A stretch of 64,000 bases of DNA from Crenobacter caeni. Its GTDB lineage: Bacteria; Pseudomonadota; Gammaproteobacteria; Burkholderiales; Chromobacteriaceae. The position numbers and the translations under genes are program-made. Position 1 is the first letter of the stretch. Each line of letters opens with the position of its first letter. Under the pieces are notes generated by a model, which saw only the letters and a list, made by a program, of their open reading frames with translations, was not told where the DNA came from and made no database searches. Location: positions 328,350-392,349 of the forward strand of contig NZ_JAAGAA010000001.1 in NCBI RefSeq assembly GCF_010435965.1, in the 5' to 3' direction. Below, one piece after another: positions 23,294 through 33,390 of the stretch.

Positions 23294-24781
23294 ATGCAGC
23301 ACATCCAGCATTACATCGGCGGGCAGAGTGTCGCCGGCCAGGGCGGCCGCAGCGCCGACGTGTACAACCCGGCGCTGGGCGAAGTGGTCGCCCGCGTCGC
23401 GCTGGCCGATCAGGCCGACGTGAACGCCGCGGTGGCCACCGCGCGTGCCGCCTTCCCGGCGTGGGCCGACACCTCGCCGCTGCGCCGCGCCCGCGTGATG
23501 TTCAAGTTCAAGGAGCTGCTCGAAGCCAACCAGCGCAAGCTCGCCGAGCTGATTTCGTCCGAGCACGGCAAGGTGGTGTCCGACGCAATGGGCGAAGTCA
23601 CCCGCGGTCTCGAGGTCGTCGAATTCGCCTGCGGCATCCCGCAACTGCTCAAGGGCGAGTTCACCGAGCAGGTCGGCGGCGGCATCGACAGCCATTCGAT
23701 GCGCCAGCCCTTGGGCGTGGTCGCCGGCATCACCCCGTTCAACTTCCCGGCGATGGTGCCGCTGTGGATGTTCCCGGTGGCGATCGCCTGCGGCAACACC
23801 TTCATCCTCAAACCGTCCGAGCGCGACCCGTCGGCCGCGCTGCTGCTCGCCGAGCTGCTCAAGCAAGCCGGCCTGCCGGACGGCGTGTTCAACGTGGTGC
23901 ACGGCGACAAGGAAGCGGTCGATACCCTGCTGACCCACCCGGATGTGTCGGCGGTGAGCTTCGTCGGCTCGACGCCGATCGCGCAGTACATCTACGAGAC
24001 CGGCGCGCGCCACGGCAAGCGCGTGCAGGCGCTGGGCGGTGCCAAGAACCATCTGGTGGTGATGCCGGACGCCGACCTCGACGGCACGGTCGAGGCGCTG
24101 ACCGGCGCCGCCTTCGGCTCGGCCGGCGAGCGCTGCATGGCGATCTCGGTCGCGGTCGCGGTCGGCGACATTGCCGACGCGCTGGTCGACAAGCTGGCCG
24201 CGCGCGCGAAGACGCTGAAGATCGGCGTCGGCGCGGACGTCGAGGCGGAAATGGGCCCGCTGGTGACCCGCGTGCACCGCGACAAGGTGAAGGGTTACGT
24301 CGACACCGGCGTCGCCGAGGGCGCCACTCTGGTGGTCGACGGCCGCGGCTACAGTCACCCGGGCTACGAGAGCGGCTTCTTCCTCGGTCCCTGCCTGTTT
24401 GACCGGGTGACGCCCGAGATGACCATCTACCGCGAAGAGATCTTCGGGCCGGTGCTCGCCGTGGTGCGCGTGCCGGACTTCGAGAGCGCCGTCGCGCTGA
24501 TCAACGCGCACCCGTACGCGAACGGCACCAGCATCTTCACCCGTTCCGGTGCGGCGGCGCGCGAATTCAGCCATCGCATCCAGGTCGGCATGGTCGGCGT
24601 CAACGTGCCGATCCCGGTGCCAATGGCCTTCCACAGCTTCGGCGGCTGGAAGGCGTCGCTGTTCGGCGACCACCATATGCACGGCCCGGAAGGGGTGCGC
24701 TTCTACACGCGGATGAAGACGATCACCAGCCGCTGGCCGGAGCGGCTGGACGCAGAGTTCGTGATGCCGACGATGAAGTAA
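23294..24781 (+). CDS. mmsA: CoA-acylating (methyl)malonate-semialdehyde dehydrogenase
   Basis: This enzyme oxidises malonate semialdehyde or methylmalonate semialdehyde with NAD and CoA to acetyl-CoA or propionyl-CoA. The product is 495 aa, usual for MmsA. The ATG at 23294 follows ACAGGACAGC. A GTG at 23267 lies inside the previous gene and is less likely. Motifs: [37 protein letters not shown] and the catalytic cysteine in [11 protein letters not shown]. The C-terminal region [19 protein letters not shown] is characteristic of MMSDH. With the preceding transaminase it would turn beta-alanine into acetyl-CoA. Valine degradation is the alternative role, but none of the other valine genes is here. 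Confidence 0.92.
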   Translation: MQHIQHYIGGQSVAGQGGRSADVYNPALGEVVARVALADQADVNAAVATARAAFPAWADTSPLRRARVMFKFKELLEANQRKLAELISSEHGKVVSDAMGEVTRGLEVVEFACGIPQLLKGEFTEQVGGGIDSHSMRQPLGVVAGITPFNFPAMVPLWMFPVAIACGNTFILKPSERDPSAALLLAELLKQAGLPDGVFNVVHGDKEAVDTLLTHPDVSAVSFVGSTPIAQYIYETGARHGKRVQALGGAKNHLVVMPDADLDGTVEALTGAAFGSAGERCMAISVAVAVGDIADALVDKLAARAKTLKIGVGADVEAEMGPLVTRVHRDKVKGYVDTGVAEGATLVVDGRGYSHPGYESGFFLGPCLFDRVTPEMTIYREEIFGPVLAVVRVPDFESAVALINAHPYANGTSIFTRSGAAAREFSHRIQVGMVGVNVPIPVPMAFHSFGGWKASLFGDHHMHGPEGVRFYTRMKTITSRWPERLDAEFVMPTMK

Positions 24782-24802
24782 GGGTTGACTCGTGGGGAGG
24801 TG

Positions 24803-24828
24803 GGGCCGGCGCATGCCGGCCCTTTTTT
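24803..24828 (+). terminator. terminator after mmsA
   Basis: GGGCCGGC, loop GCAT, GCCGGCCC and then TTTTTT: a textbook intrinsic terminator, 22 bases after the mmsA stop. Confidence 0.92.
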
Positions 24829-24830
24829 GT

Positions 24831-24976
24831 CAGAGCCTGTTTACGGTCTGCTGCGCATCAGCGATACGGCGTTAAAAACGGCTTCGAAATGCTCATGGAC
24901 AAGCTGTACATTCCGCTTTCTCAGCCGTTTTCGCCTTGTCTCGCTCTCGCTCGCGAGACCGTGAACACGCTCTCAG
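24831..24976. repeat. 146-bp palindromic MITE-like intergenic repeat
   Basis: The two ends are near-perfect inverted repeats: AGAGCCTGTTTACGGTCT at the left, and AGAGCGTGTTCACGGTCT when the right end is read on the minus strand (16 of 18 match). A second inverted pair lies inside (AAAACGGCT near 24877 and AGCCGTTTT near 24920), and the centre (ATGGACAAGCTGTACAT) is itself near-palindromic. There is no coding capacity. The right arm covers the lnt stop codon. The structure suggests a non-autonomous mobile or repetitive element; only one copy is in the window. Confidence 0.65.
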
Positions 24977-26457
24977 CGCGTGCGGCGTGCCCAGAGGCTG
25001 CCCGCCACCAGCAGCAGGGCGCACAACAGCAGCACCGGCAGGTTGCCCGTGCGCATATACGGGGTCAGCCCGCTGCGGCCGGTCACCGTGACGTTCAGCA
25101 CCTGCGTGGTGTTGGGCGCGGCGAGCGCCTTGACGGTGCCGTCCGCCTCGATCAGTGCGGTCATGCCGGTATTGGTCGAGCGCAGCATCGGCCGGCCGGT
25201 TTCGAGCGAGCGGGCCTGCGACAGCTGCAGGTGCTGGTCCATGGCGACGCTGTCGCCGAACCAGGCCAGGTTGCTGACGTTGGCGAGCAGCGTCGCGTCG
25301 CGCGCCGGGCCGATCAGTTCCTCGCCGAAGCTGTCTTCATAGCAGACGTTGAAGGCGACCTGCTGGCCGGCGAGCGCGAGCGGCGCCTGCGCGCTGCCGC
25401 CGCGGCTGAAGCCCGACAGCGGCATGTTCATGTAGCGGTAGATCCAGCCGATCAGCGAGGGTAGCGGGATGAACTCGCCGAACGGGACCAGGTGGTCCTT
25501 CGCGTAATAGGGCAGGCGCTCGTCGCTGAAGGCGACCACCGCGTTCAGATAGCCCTGGCCGTCGTCGGTGCGGCGCGGGATGCCGGCGGCGACCGCCATC
25601 TTCTTGGCGTGCGCCTCGCGCTGGATCATGGTGATCACGCCGGACGGCAGATCGTCGAGGAACAGCGGGATCGCCGTCTCGGGCAGGATCAAGAGGTCGG
25701 CGCGCGCGGTTGCGATCATGCGGAAGTAGCGCTCCAGCGTCAGCTGCTGGATGTCGGGGTTCCACTTGAGCGATTGCGGGATATTGCCCTGCGCCAGCGC
25801 GACACGGGTCGGCTTGCCGACCGGCTGCGTCCAGCTGACGCCGGAGAGGGCGGCACCGCCGCCCCACACAGCGGCGACGAGTGCGGCCATGGCGAACCTG
25901 CCGCGCATGTTCGACACCGGCAGTTGCGCGAGCACGCCGGCGGAGAGCGCGACGAGGAAGGTCACCGCGTGGATGCCGCCGACGGCCGCGTAGCCGGCGA
26001 GCGGGCTTTCGGTGATCTGGCTGTAGCCGACCGCGCCCCACGGAAAGCCGGTCAAAAACCAGCTTCTCAGCCATTCGGCCAGCGTCCACAGCGCCGGGAA
26101 CAGCACGAGGTGGGCAAGCAGCAGGCGCCCGCGCGCGAGGCGGCGGCTCAGCGCTATGGCCGTGGCGGGAAACAGTGCGAGGTAGGCGGGCAGCAGCAGC
26201 GTGGCCGCCGCCGCCGGCAGCGACGGCAGGCCGGCCACCGTATGCAGGCTGTGGTAGATCCAGTTAAAGCACGCGGTGTACGCGGCGAGGCCCCACAGGT
26301 AGCCGGTCAGGAAGGGATGGGCACCCTCGCGCGCGGACAGCGCGAGCGGCACCGCGAGCAGCAGCGGCATCAGCCAGAACAGGCGGTAGGGCGCGAACGC
26401 GAACAAGGCAGCTGCGCCGCTGGCGACCACCAGCGTCCAGTAAAGCGGCGCGCGCAT
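24973..26457 (-). CDS. lnt: apolipoprotein N-acyltransferase
   Basis: Lnt adds the third acyl chain to the N-terminal cysteine of lipoproteins in the inner membrane. The protein is 494 aa with several hydrophobic N-terminal segments and a periplasmic nitrilase domain. The catalytic triad regions are visible: Glu in LILPETAIPLF, Lys in AKDHLVPFGEFIP and Cys in NVCYEDSFGE. The start overlaps the corC stop by three bases, and the stop codon falls in the right arm of the palindromic repeat. It is the last gene of the miaB-phoH-ybeY-corC-lnt block. The window encodes a predicted lipoprotein client at 54731. Confidence 0.96.
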   Translation of the reverse strand: MRAPLYWTLVVASGAAALFAFAPYRLFWLMPLLLAVPLALSAREGAHPFLTGYLWGLAAYTACFNWIYHSLHTVAGLPSLPAAAATLLLPAYLALFPATAIALSRRLARGRLLLAHLVLFPALWTLAEWLRSWFLTGFPWGAVGYSQITESPLAGYAAVGGIHAVTFLVALSAGVLAQLPVSNMRGRFAMAALVAAVWGGGAALSGVSWTQPVGKPTRVALAQGNIPQSLKWNPDIQQLTLERYFRMIATARADLLILPETAIPLFLDDLPSGVITMIQREAHAKKMAVAAGIPRRTDDGQGYLNAVVAFSDERLPYYAKDHLVPFGEFIPLPSLIGWIYRYMNMPLSGFSRGGSAQAPLALAGQQVAFNVCYEDSFGEELIGPARDATLLANVSNLAWFGDSVAMDQHLQLSQARSLETGRPMLRSTNTGMTALIEADGTVKALAAPNTTQVLNVTVTGRSGLTPYMRTGNLPVLLLCALLLVAGSLWARRTR

Positions 26458-27314
26458 CAGGCGTCCTGCTCGGGGGCGGGCGGTTCGGCTTCGCGTCTGG
26501 GGGTGACGATCAGCGTGTGCAGGCGGCGGCTGTCGGCGCGCAGCACGGTCACGTCGAGCCGGCCGAGGCTGACGCGCTCGCCGCGGTGCGGCACGTGGCC
26601 CATCGCGCCGAGTACCAGTCCGCCCAGGGTGTCGGCGTCCTCGTCGGCGAAGTCGGTGCCGAAGAAGGCGTTGATGTCCTCGACCTCGGTGGTCGCCTTC
26701 ACGCGGTAGCGGCTGCCGCGGATCGGCACGATATTGTCTTCGGTCTCGTCGAAGTCGTACTCGTCGTCGATGTCGCCGACGATCTGCTCGATCACGTCCT
26801 CGATGGTGACGAGGCCGGACACGCTGCCGTACTCGTCGACCACGATCGCCATATGGTTGCGCGCGTTCCTGAAGTCGCGCAGCAGTACGTTCAGCGGCTT
26901 GGACTCGGGGATGAATACCGCCTGCCTGAGCGAGTCGTGCAGGTCGAAGTTCTTCGGGTCGTGGAAGTAGCGCAGCAAGTCCTTGGCCAGCAGGATGCCG
27001 ACGATATTGTCCTTGTCGCCGTCGATCACCGGGAAACGCGAATGCGCGGTGTCGATCACCATCGGCAGGAAGCGCTCGATCGGCTCGTCGGTGCGCACCA
27101 CGTCCATCTGGCTGCGCGGCACCATCACGTCGCGCACCGACAGTTCGGCGAAGCCCAGCACGCTCTCTATCATCGACAGCGCGTCGGCGTCCATCAGGTT
27201 GCGCTCGAACGCCGCGCGCAGTTGCGCGAGCAGCTCCTCGCGGTCGTCCGGTTCGTGGGTGAAGCGGTTGAGCAGGCGTTCGAACCAGTTGGGCGTGGGC
27301 TTGCCGTCGTCCAT
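26457..27314 (-). CDS. ybeX: CorC/YbeX-family CBS-domain protein
   Basis: The product is 285 aa from the ATG at 27314 ([20 protein letters not shown]), which overlaps the ybeY stop as ATGA. A pair of CBS domains runs about residues 65-190 (SVRDVMVPRSQMDVV... and MAIVVDEYGSVSGLVTIEDV). A C-terminal CorC/HlyC transporter-associated domain follows (GDIDDEYDFDETEDN... to LHTLIVTPR). No membrane segment is present, unlike the CNNM-type relatives. The family is linked to magnesium/cobalt efflux and, through the conserved neighbourhood with ybeY and phoH, to ribosome metabolism; the exact role is uncertain. Confidence 0.93.
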   Translation of the reverse strand: MDDGKPTPNWFERLLNRFTHEPDDREELLAQLRAAFERNLMDADALSMIESVLGFAELSVRDVMVPRSQMDVVRTDEPIERFLPMVIDTAHSRFPVIDGDKDNIVGILLAKDLLRYFHDPKNFDLHDSLRQAVFIPESKPLNVLLRDFRNARNHMAIVVDEYGSVSGLVTIEDVIEQIVGDIDDEYDFDETEDNIVPIRGSRYRVKATTEVEDINAFFGTDFADEDADTLGGLVLGAMGHVPHRGERVSLGRLDVTVLRADSRRLHTLIVTPRREAEPPAPEQDA

Positions 27315-27826
27315 CAGGCGTTCCCCTTCTCGCCCTGGTAGGGGTCGGCGAAGCCCAGGCGGGCGAGGATGCGCGTCTCCAGCGCTTCCATGGCGTCGGC
27401 TTCGGCGTCGTCCTCGTGGTCGAAGCCCTGCAGGTGCAGCATGCCGTGCACGGTCAGGTGCGCGTAGTGCGCGGCAAGCAGCTTGCCCTGTTCGGCGGCC
27501 TCGCGCTCGACCACCTCGGCGCACAGCACCAGGTCGCCGCACAGCGGCATGCCGGGGACGGGCTCGCCCTCGTTCAGCGCGAAGCTCAACACATTGGTCG
27601 CGTAGTCCTTGCCGCGCCACTGGCCGTTCAGTTCGCGGCCTTCAATGGCGTCGACCACGCTCAGGCTGATCTCGGCGCGTTCGTCGCCACCTTGCAGCGC
27701 GGCGCACGCCCAGCGCTCGAACTGCGCACGGGAAGGCAGCGTCTTGGCGCTGCTGCGGTTGTCGTAGGCGAGGGTCAGGCGCGCGGCGCGGCGCGAGAGC
27801 AGTGGGTTACGCTTGGCTTTTTTCAT
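27314..27826 (-). CDS. ybeY: endoribonuclease YbeY (rRNA maturation factor)
   Basis: YbeY is a zinc-dependent RNase needed for 16S rRNA 3'-end maturation and ribosome quality control. The product is 170 aa starting [17 protein letters not shown]. The zinc motif H-x3-H-x5-H is in [14 protein letters not shown]. Upstream in-frame starts would extend the frame deeper into phoH and are rejected. The first 20 bases overlap the end of phoH, so the two are translationally linked. Confidence 0.94.
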   Translation of the reverse strand: MKKAKRNPLLSRRAARLTLAYDNRSSAKTLPSRAQFERWACAALQGGDERAEISLSVVDAIEGRELNGQWRGKDYATNVLSFALNEGEPVPGMPLCGDLVLCAEVVEREAAEQGKLLAAHYAHLTVHGMLHLQGFDHEDDAEADAMEALETRILARLGFADPYQGEKGNA

Positions 27827-28772
27827 CTTGTTCGATTGCGTGTTGGTCGTAGGCGTCGACGATCTTCTGCACCAGCGGGTGGCGCACGACATCGTCGCTC
27901 TGGAAATGGTGGAAGTGGATGCCGCGCACCGCCTTCAGGATGCGCTCGACCTCGACGAGGCCGCTCTTCTGGTGGCGGGCGAGGTCGATCTGGGTGACGT
28001 CGCCGGTGACCACAGCCTTCGAGCCGAAGCCGATGCGGGTGAGGAACATCTTCATCTGCTCGGGCGTGGTGTTCTGCGCCTCGTCGAGGATGATGAAGGC
28101 GTTGTTCAGCGTGCGCCCGCGCATATAGGCGAGCGGCGCGATCTCGATCAGGTTCTTCTCGAACAGCTTGGCGACGCGGTCGAAACCCATCAGGTCGTAC
28201 AGTGCGTCGTACAGCGGGCGCAGGTAGGGGTCGACCTTCTGCGCGAGGTCGCCCGGCAAGAAGCCCAGCTTCTCGCCGGCCTCGACCGCCGGGCGCACCA
28301 GCACGATACGCTTGACCGCGTCGCGCTCCATCGCGTCGACCGCGCAGGCGACCGCGAGGTAGGTCTTGCCGGTGCCCGCCGGGCCGATGCCGAAGGTGAT
28401 GTCGTGTTCGAGGATGGCCTTGATATAGCCGGCCTGGCGCGGCGTGCGCCCCTTGAGGTCGCCGCGGCGGGTGATCAGCACCGGTGCGTCGGCCAGGGCC
28501 ATGCGGTTCATGTGCTGGCGGATCTCGACCAGCGTCAGCTGCACGTCGTCGACCGACAGTTCCTGCTTGTCGGCCAGCAGGTAGAGGCGGGTCAGCGCGT
28601 CGGCGGCGTCGCGCGCGCGCTCGCCCTGGATGCGGAACGCTTCGCCGCGGCGGGTGATGGTGACGTCCAGACCAGTTTCGATCTGCTTGATGTTCTCGTC
28701 GAGCACGCCGGCCAGACGGGCCAGTCTTTCGTTGTCGACAGGGGTGAAGCTCAGGTGTTCGCTGTGGGACAT
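27807..28772 (-). CDS. ybeZ: PhoH-like ATPase (YbeZ)
   Basis: This cytosolic P-loop NTPase is thought to be an RNA helicase partner of YbeY. The protein is 321 aa. Walker A is [15 protein letters not shown] and Walker B is [10 protein letters not shown], followed by [19 protein letters not shown]. The position between miaB and ybeY is the conserved gammaproteobacterial and betaproteobacterial order. Confidence 0.95.
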   Translation of the reverse strand: MSHSEHLSFTPVDNERLARLAGVLDENIKQIETGLDVTITRRGEAFRIQGERARDAADALTRLYLLADKQELSVDDVQLTLVEIRQHMNRMALADAPVLITRRGDLKGRTPRQAGYIKAILEHDITFGIGPAGTGKTYLAVACAVDAMERDAVKRIVLVRPAVEAGEKLGFLPGDLAQKVDPYLRPLYDALYDLMGFDRVAKLFEKNLIEIAPLAYMRGRTLNNAFIILDEAQNTTPEQMKMFLTRIGFGSKAVVTGDVTQIDLARHQKSGLVEVERILKAVRGIHFHHFQSDDVVRHPLVQKIVDAYDQHAIEQDEKSQA

Positions 28773-28830
28773 GGTATCCGTGTGAGGGACCGCCGACAGG
28801 CGGCCCCGGGGTCGTCATGCCCTGATGGTA

Positions 28831-30165
28831 TTACACCGACTCGGTCGTGACTACCTCACCGCCCAGCGAGTGCGGGTAAGCCTCGGTGATCCGCACGTCT
28901 ATCATCTGGCCCAACAGGCGCGGCTGGCCGACGAAGTTGACTACGCGGTTGTTGGCGGTGCGCGCGGCGAGCATGCCGGCGTCGCGCTTGGAGACCGACT
29001 CGACCAGCACGCGCTGGGTGGTGCCGACCATCGCGCGGTTGACCGCGTAGCCGTTGGCCTCGATCACCTCGTTCAGCGCTTCCAGGCGGCGCACCTTCTC
29101 GGCGTGCGGCGTGTCGTCCGGCAGGTTGGACGCCGGCGTGCCCGGGCGCGGGCTGTAGATGAACACGAAGCTGAAGTCGAAGCCGAGGTCCTCTACCAGC
29201 TTGAGCGTCGCGTTGAAGTCGGCCTCGGTCTCGCCGGGGAAGCCGACGATGAAGTCCGAGCTCAGGCAGATGTCCGGGCGCACCGCACGCAGCTTGCGGA
29301 TGATGGACTTGTACTCGAGCGCGGTGTAGCCGCGCTTCATCGCCATCAGGATGCGGTCGGCGCCGCTTTGCACCGGCAGGTGCAGGTGCGAAACCAGCTT
29401 GGGCAGGCGAGCGAAGCAGTCGATGATGCGGTCGGTGAACTCGCGCGGGTGGCTGGTGGTGAAGCGGATGCGCTCGATGCCGGGCACCTCGTGCACGTAG
29501 TCGAGCAGGAGCGCGAAGTCGGCGATCTCTCCATCGGCCATCAGGCCGCGGTAGGCGTTGACGTTCTGGCCCAACAGCGTCACTTCCTTGACGCCCTGCG
29601 CGGCGAGGCCGGCGATCTCGGTCAGCACGTCGTCGAACGGGCGCGACACTTCCTCGCCGCGGGTGTACGGCACCACGCAGAACGAGCAGTACTTCGAGCA
29701 GCCTTCCATGATAGACACGAAGGCGGCGCCGCCGTCGACCTTGGCCGGCGGGATGTGGTCGAACTTCTCGATCTCGGGGAAGGAGATGTCGACCTGCGAG
29801 CGGCCCTCGGCGCGGCGCGCGCGGATCAGCTCGGGCAGGCGGTGCAGCGTCTGCGGGCCGAACACCACGTCGACGAAGGGCGCGCGCTTGACGATGGCTT
29901 CGCCCTCTTGGCTCGCGACGCAGCCGCCGACGCCGATCACCAGCTCGGGGTTCTTGTCCTTCAGCTCGCGGATGCGGCCCAGGTCGGAGAACACCTTTTC
30001 CTGCGCCTTCTCGCGCACGCTGCAGGTGTTGAACAGGATGACGTCGGCGTCCTCGGGACGGTCGGTCTTGACGGCGCCTTCGGTGAGCCCGAGTACGTCG
30101 ACCATCTTGTCGGAGTCGTACTCGTTCATCTGGCAACCGAAGGTCTTGATGTAAACCTTTTTCAT
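28831..30165 (-). CDS. miaB: tRNA-2-methylthio-N6-dimethylallyladenosine synthase
   Basis: MiaB is a radical-SAM enzyme that methylthiolates i6A37 in tRNAs. The product is 444 aa from the ATG at 30165 ([20 protein letters not shown]). Earlier in-frame starts lie in the leader and lack family support. The N-terminal domain cysteines (Cys11 and others) bind the auxiliary cluster. The radical-SAM motif is C-x3-C-x2-C in [19 protein letters not shown]-terminal TRAM domain ends at the stop. It is the first gene of the block that continues to lnt. Confidence 0.96.
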   Translation of the reverse strand: MKKVYIKTFGCQMNEYDSDKMVDVLGLTEGAVKTDRPEDADVILFNTCSVREKAQEKVFSDLGRIRELKDKNPELVIGVGGCVASQEGEAIVKRAPFVDVVFGPQTLHRLPELIRARRAEGRSQVDISFPEIEKFDHIPPAKVDGGAAFVSIMEGCSKYCSFCVVPYTRGEEVSRPFDDVLTEIAGLAAQGVKEVTLLGQNVNAYRGLMADGEIADFALLLDYVHEVPGIERIRFTTSHPREFTDRIIDCFARLPKLVSHLHLPVQSGADRILMAMKRGYTALEYKSIIRKLRAVRPDICLSSDFIVGFPGETEADFNATLKLVEDLGFDFSFVFIYSPRPGTPASNLPDDTPHAEKVRRLEALNEVIEANGYAVNRAMVGTTQRVLVESVSKRDAGMLAARTANNRVVNFVGQPRLLGQMIDVRITEAYPHSLGGEVVTTESV

Positions 30166-30300
30166 CTGTCTTGCGCTCGGGAAATGATAAATGCCAGCAA
30201 CGCCCCGCCCAATTCCCGTCGCCGGGTGCGGTTTTTTGCTGGCAAATGAATGGCTTGCGCGCGAGTGTACCACAGGCGCGGCAAAACGGTCGGGGTAGCC

Positions 30301-30831
30301 TCAGTGCGCCAGTGGCGCGAGCATGCCCTGCGCGTCGTCGCCGTAGCAGGCGAGCTTGCCGCGGCCAAGCGGGTAGGGTGTGAAGCCGAGTTTGCGCCAG
30401 TAGCTGGCTGCGCCCTGCACGGCGACCAGCCGCGCGTAGCGGTAGCCCTTCTCGCGTGCCGAGCGTAGCGCCTTCTCCATCAGGCGCGGCGCGACGCCGC
30501 GTCCGCGCAGCCGCTCGCTGATCGCCATGTCGTGCAGGAACAATGTGTCGCAGCGTTCGGGAAGGCTTGGCAGCGGGGTGTCCAGCGCCGGCGGCGTCTC
30601 GCCTTGCCAGGGGTGGGCGAACAGGTAGCCGCGCACGCGGCCGTCCTCCTCCGCGACGAAGCAGGTGTCGGGCGACAGGCGCTGGCGCGAAAAGAGCGCG
30701 TCGCGGCTTTCGATCAGTTCGGCGCGGTAGCACTGCGCCTGCACGGCGAGCACGGCGTCGATATCGGCGGCGCGCATCGCGCGCAGTGTGACTTCCGCTT
30801 GCGGGCGGGAGGCAAGGTTCTGGCTTGGCAT
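30301..30831 (-). CDS. GNAT-family N-acetyltransferase
   Basis: The product is 176 aa. The acetyl-CoA binding motif A is LRGRGVAPRLMEKALRSARE, and the C-terminal part GAASYWRKLGFTPY is typical of the fold. An N-terminal extension of about 13 residues precedes the first strand (VTLRAMRAADIDAVLAV). The substrate cannot be predicted. It stands alone, divergent from nothing coding, about 135 bases from miaB on the same strand. Confidence 0.85.
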   Translation of the reverse strand: MPSQNLASRPQAEVTLRAMRAADIDAVLAVQAQCYRAELIESRDALFSRQRLSPDTCFVAEEDGRVRGYLFAHPWQGETPPALDTPLPSLPERCDTLFLHDMAISERLRGRGVAPRLMEKALRSAREKGYRYARLVAVQGAASYWRKLGFTPYPLGRGKLACYGDDAQGMLAPLAH

Positions 30832-30968
30832 GGCAGGGAGGCGCGGTCAGATGCGCCGTATGTTTTTATACAATCTACCGGAGATTGTCGCGATGCAGCA
30901 TGAAAGCGTCAAGGCGGGGGGCGGTTGGAATGTGTGCGGGCAGTGCGGATCCGGGTATGGGCGAATGC

Positions 30969-30999
30969 AAAAAAGCCAGCGCGCTGCGCTGGCTTTTTT
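30969..30999 (-). terminator. bidirectional terminator downstream of the tRNA-Met pair
   Basis: AAAAAA, GCCAGCGC, loop GCT, GCGCTGGC, TTTTTT: a perfect symmetric hairpin three bases beyond the CCA end of the distal tRNA. It ends the minus-strand tRNA transcript and could also stop + strand transcription. Confidence 0.9.
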
Positions 31000-31001
31000 A
31001 T

Positions 31002-31078
<77 letters not shown>

Positions 31079-31113
31079 GTGAGGCCTGACAAGTCAAACC
31101 CCGGTAAAACGGG

Positions 31114-31190
<77 letters not shown>

Positions 31191-31222
31191 ACGCTTTCGA
31201 TGCCTTGGCATCGAGGCTGCGA

Positions 31223-31251
31223 ACTATAAGGGCCGCCCCGACGGGTGTCAA
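31223..31251 (-). promoter_or_regulatory. promoter of the tRNA-Met pair
   Basis: On the minus strand TTGACA (31251-31246) and TATAGT (31228-31223) are 17 bases apart. A GC-rich GGGGCGGCC spacer sits before the -10. This is a strong sigma70 promoter 33 bases before the first tRNA. Confidence 0.85.
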
Positions 31252-31338
31252 CCCTTTGCATGACAAAATCCGCCATTTCCCACAGCGTTCGCCGGTTTTT
31301 TTGCGGGTTTGTGCTGTCGGATCAATGGCTTGGGTGTT

Positions 31339-32493
31339 TTATAGCGTGTGGCAGCGGTCGCCCTGCGTGAAGCCCGCCCAGTCTATGCCAACGCCGCGGC
31401 CGAAGGCGACCACCTTGAAGAGTTCACCCATCTCGGCCGGCGACACCAGTTTCTGCGCGGCGGCCGCCTGCGGCGCGTAGCGCGCGGTGTCGCTGCTGTC
31501 CAGACGCGACAGTTCGTCGGCGAGCCCGGCGTTGACGAGGAACTGCGCCTGCGACAGGTAGCCGATCAGATCGAGCCCGGCTAAGAGCCCCGCCTCGGCG
31601 ACGGCGGTGAAGTCGACGTGGCAGGTCAGGTCCATCAGGCCGGGGAGGAAGAACGGGTCGTCGACCGTGTGGTGGCGGTAGTGGCCGATCAGCGTGCCGC
31701 GGCTGCGCTGCGGGTGGTAGTACTCGGCGCGCGGGAAGCCGTAGTCGATCAGGATGATCGCACCGCGCGCAAGGCGTGCGGCGAGCGTCGACACGAAGGC
31801 CGCGTTGGCCGGGCTCACCTCGCTGACGTAACCGGCGATGGCCGGCAGGCAGACGCCGGCGTGCTCTGCGAGCGCAGCGTCGGCCGGGCGGTCGGCGAAG
31901 GCGAAGCCCGTGCCCTCGCGCACCACGCCACGGCGCAGCACGGCGCCACGCTCGCCACGCGCCACCAGCTCGCACGGCATCGCGTCGAGCACCTCGTTGC
32001 CGATCACCACGCCGTCAAGCCGTTCCGGCAGCTCGCTCGCCCAATGGACGCGATCCAGCCACTGCGGCGCCTTGTCCGCCAGCAGCGCACGCTGGCGGTC
32101 GATCAGGTCGGGCGACAAGTCGATAATCACGTAGCGCTCGGGCAACTGGCCCAGTTCGGCCAGGCGCTCGAGCAGGTCGGCGGCGAGGCGGCCGCTGCCG
32201 GCGCCGAATTCGTAGACGGTGCCGCCGGTCTGCGGCAGCAGTTCGGCAATCTGGCGGGCGAGGGTGGTGCCGAACAGCGGGGTGAGCTCCGGCGCGGTGG
32301 TGAAGTCGCCGCCGGCGCCGAGCTTGGCGCTGCCCGCCGCGTAGTAGCCGAGGCCTGGCGCGTACAGCGCGCGCTCCATATAAACGGAGAACGGCAGCCA
32401 GCCGCCGGCGGCGTCGATTTCGGCGCCGATCAGCGCGCACAGTTGTTCGCTTGCGGCCAGGGCGGCCGCGTCGGGGGCGGGAAGCTGGGTCAT
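31339..32493 (-). CDS. MidA/NDUFAF7-family SAM-dependent methyltransferase
   Basis: The product is 384 aa from the ATG at 32493 (MTQLPAPDAAALAASEQLCA). Family features: PFSVYMERALYAPGLGYYAAG near the N-terminus, GDFTTAPELTPLFG, and the SAM-binding motif VYEFGAGSGRLAADLL followed by IIDLSPDL. The C-terminal features are IGNEVLDAMPCELV, LIDYGFPRAEYYHPQRSRGT and CHVDFTAVAEAG. The mitochondrial homologue NDUFAF7 dimethylates an arginine of complex I. The bacterial substrate is unknown and may likewise be a respiratory complex I subunit (inference). It is divergent from the SDR gene, 90 bases away. Confidence 0.9.
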   Translation of the reverse strand: MTQLPAPDAAALAASEQLCALIGAEIDAAGGWLPFSVYMERALYAPGLGYYAAGSAKLGAGGDFTTAPELTPLFGTTLARQIAELLPQTGGTVYEFGAGSGRLAADLLERLAELGQLPERYVIIDLSPDLIDRQRALLADKAPQWLDRVHWASELPERLDGVVIGNEVLDAMPCELVARGERGAVLRRGVVREGTGFAFADRPADAALAEHAGVCLPAIAGYVSEVSPANAAFVSTLAARLARGAIILIDYGFPRAEYYHPQRSRGTLIGHYRHHTVDDPFFLPGLMDLTCHVDFTAVAEAGLLAGLDLIGYLSQAQFLVNAGLADELSRLDSSDTARYAPQAAAAQKLVSPAEMGELFKVVAFGRGVGIDWAGFTQGDRCHTL

Positions 32494-32583
32494 CACGGGA
32501 TTCCGGTACAATATGACGCGATTGTCTGCCAAAGCCCAGGTCATGAGAAGGGCATGGCAGGGGCACGGACAACAGGAGGCGCG

Positions 32584-33324
32584 ATGGACGACAAGGTGGT
32601 GCTGGTGACGGGGGCGGCCCGGCGGGTCGGCGCGGGGATCGCGCGGCACTTGCACGCTCGGGGCTGCAAGCTGGTGTTGCACTACCGCGGCTCGCGTCTT
32701 GAAGCCGAAGCGCTGGCCGACGAGCTTGAACAGGCGCGCCCCGGCTCCGCCTGCCTCGTGCAGGCCGACCTGACCGCGCCGGGCGCGCCCGAGCGGCTGG
32801 TCGCCGACGCGGTGGCCGCCTTCGGCCGGCTGGACGCGCTGGTCAACAACGCGTCTAGCTTCTATCCGACCGAGGTCGGAGCCATTGGAGAAACCGACTG
32901 GGACGACCTGATCGGCTCCAACCTGAAGGCGCCGCTGTTCCTCGCGCAGGCGGCCGCGCCGCACCTGGCGGCGACCCGCGGCGCGATTGTCGGCATCGTC
33001 GACATCCACGCCGAGCGGCCGATGGCGAAGCATCTGGTGTACAGCGTCGCCAAGGCCGGTCACGCGCAGCTGATCCGCGCGCTCGCGCTCGAGCTGGCTC
33101 CGCAGGTGCGCGTCAACGGCGTCTCGCCGGGGGTCAACCTGTGGCCGGACGATGAAGTGTCGTTCGACGCGGCCGAGCGCGCGCGCATCGAGGCGAGCAT
33201 CCCGCTGGCGCGTACCGGGGGGCCGGACGACATCGCGCGGGCGGTCGCCTTCTTGCTGCTGGACACCGACTACGTGAGCGGGCAGATCCTCGCGGTCGAC
33301 GGCGGGCGCAGCGTGGTGCTGTAG
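32584..33324 (+). CDS. pteridine-reductase-like short-chain dehydrogenase
   Basis: The product is 246 aa. The ATG at 32584 follows AACAGGAGGCG. The Rossmann motif TGAARRVG (9-16) has the arginine of the PTR1/FolM subgroup (TGxxxRxG), which binds the NADPH phosphate. Further motifs are NNAS (VNNASSFYPTEVG) and the catalytic Tyr/Lys in VYSVAKAGHAQ. The closest function is reduction of dihydropteridines or dihydrofolate, as in FolM, but other SDR roles are possible. It is divergent from the methyltransferase. Confidence 0.82.
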   Translation: MDDKVVLVTGAARRVGAGIARHLHARGCKLVLHYRGSRLEAEALADELEQARPGSACLVQADLTAPGAPERLVADAVAAFGRLDALVNNASSFYPTEVGAIGETDWDDLIGSNLKAPLFLAQAAAPHLAATRGAIVGIVDIHAERPMAKHLVYSVAKAGHAQLIRALALELAPQVRVNGVSPGVNLWPDDEVSFDAAERARIEASIPLARTGGPDDIARAVAFLLLDTDYVSGQILAVDGGRSVVL

Positions 33325-33390
33325 CGGCGCTGGCGAAGCCGGGCGGTTTGGCGCTAAAATCGCCGGCTTTTCAGCCCCTTACAGCCTGCC

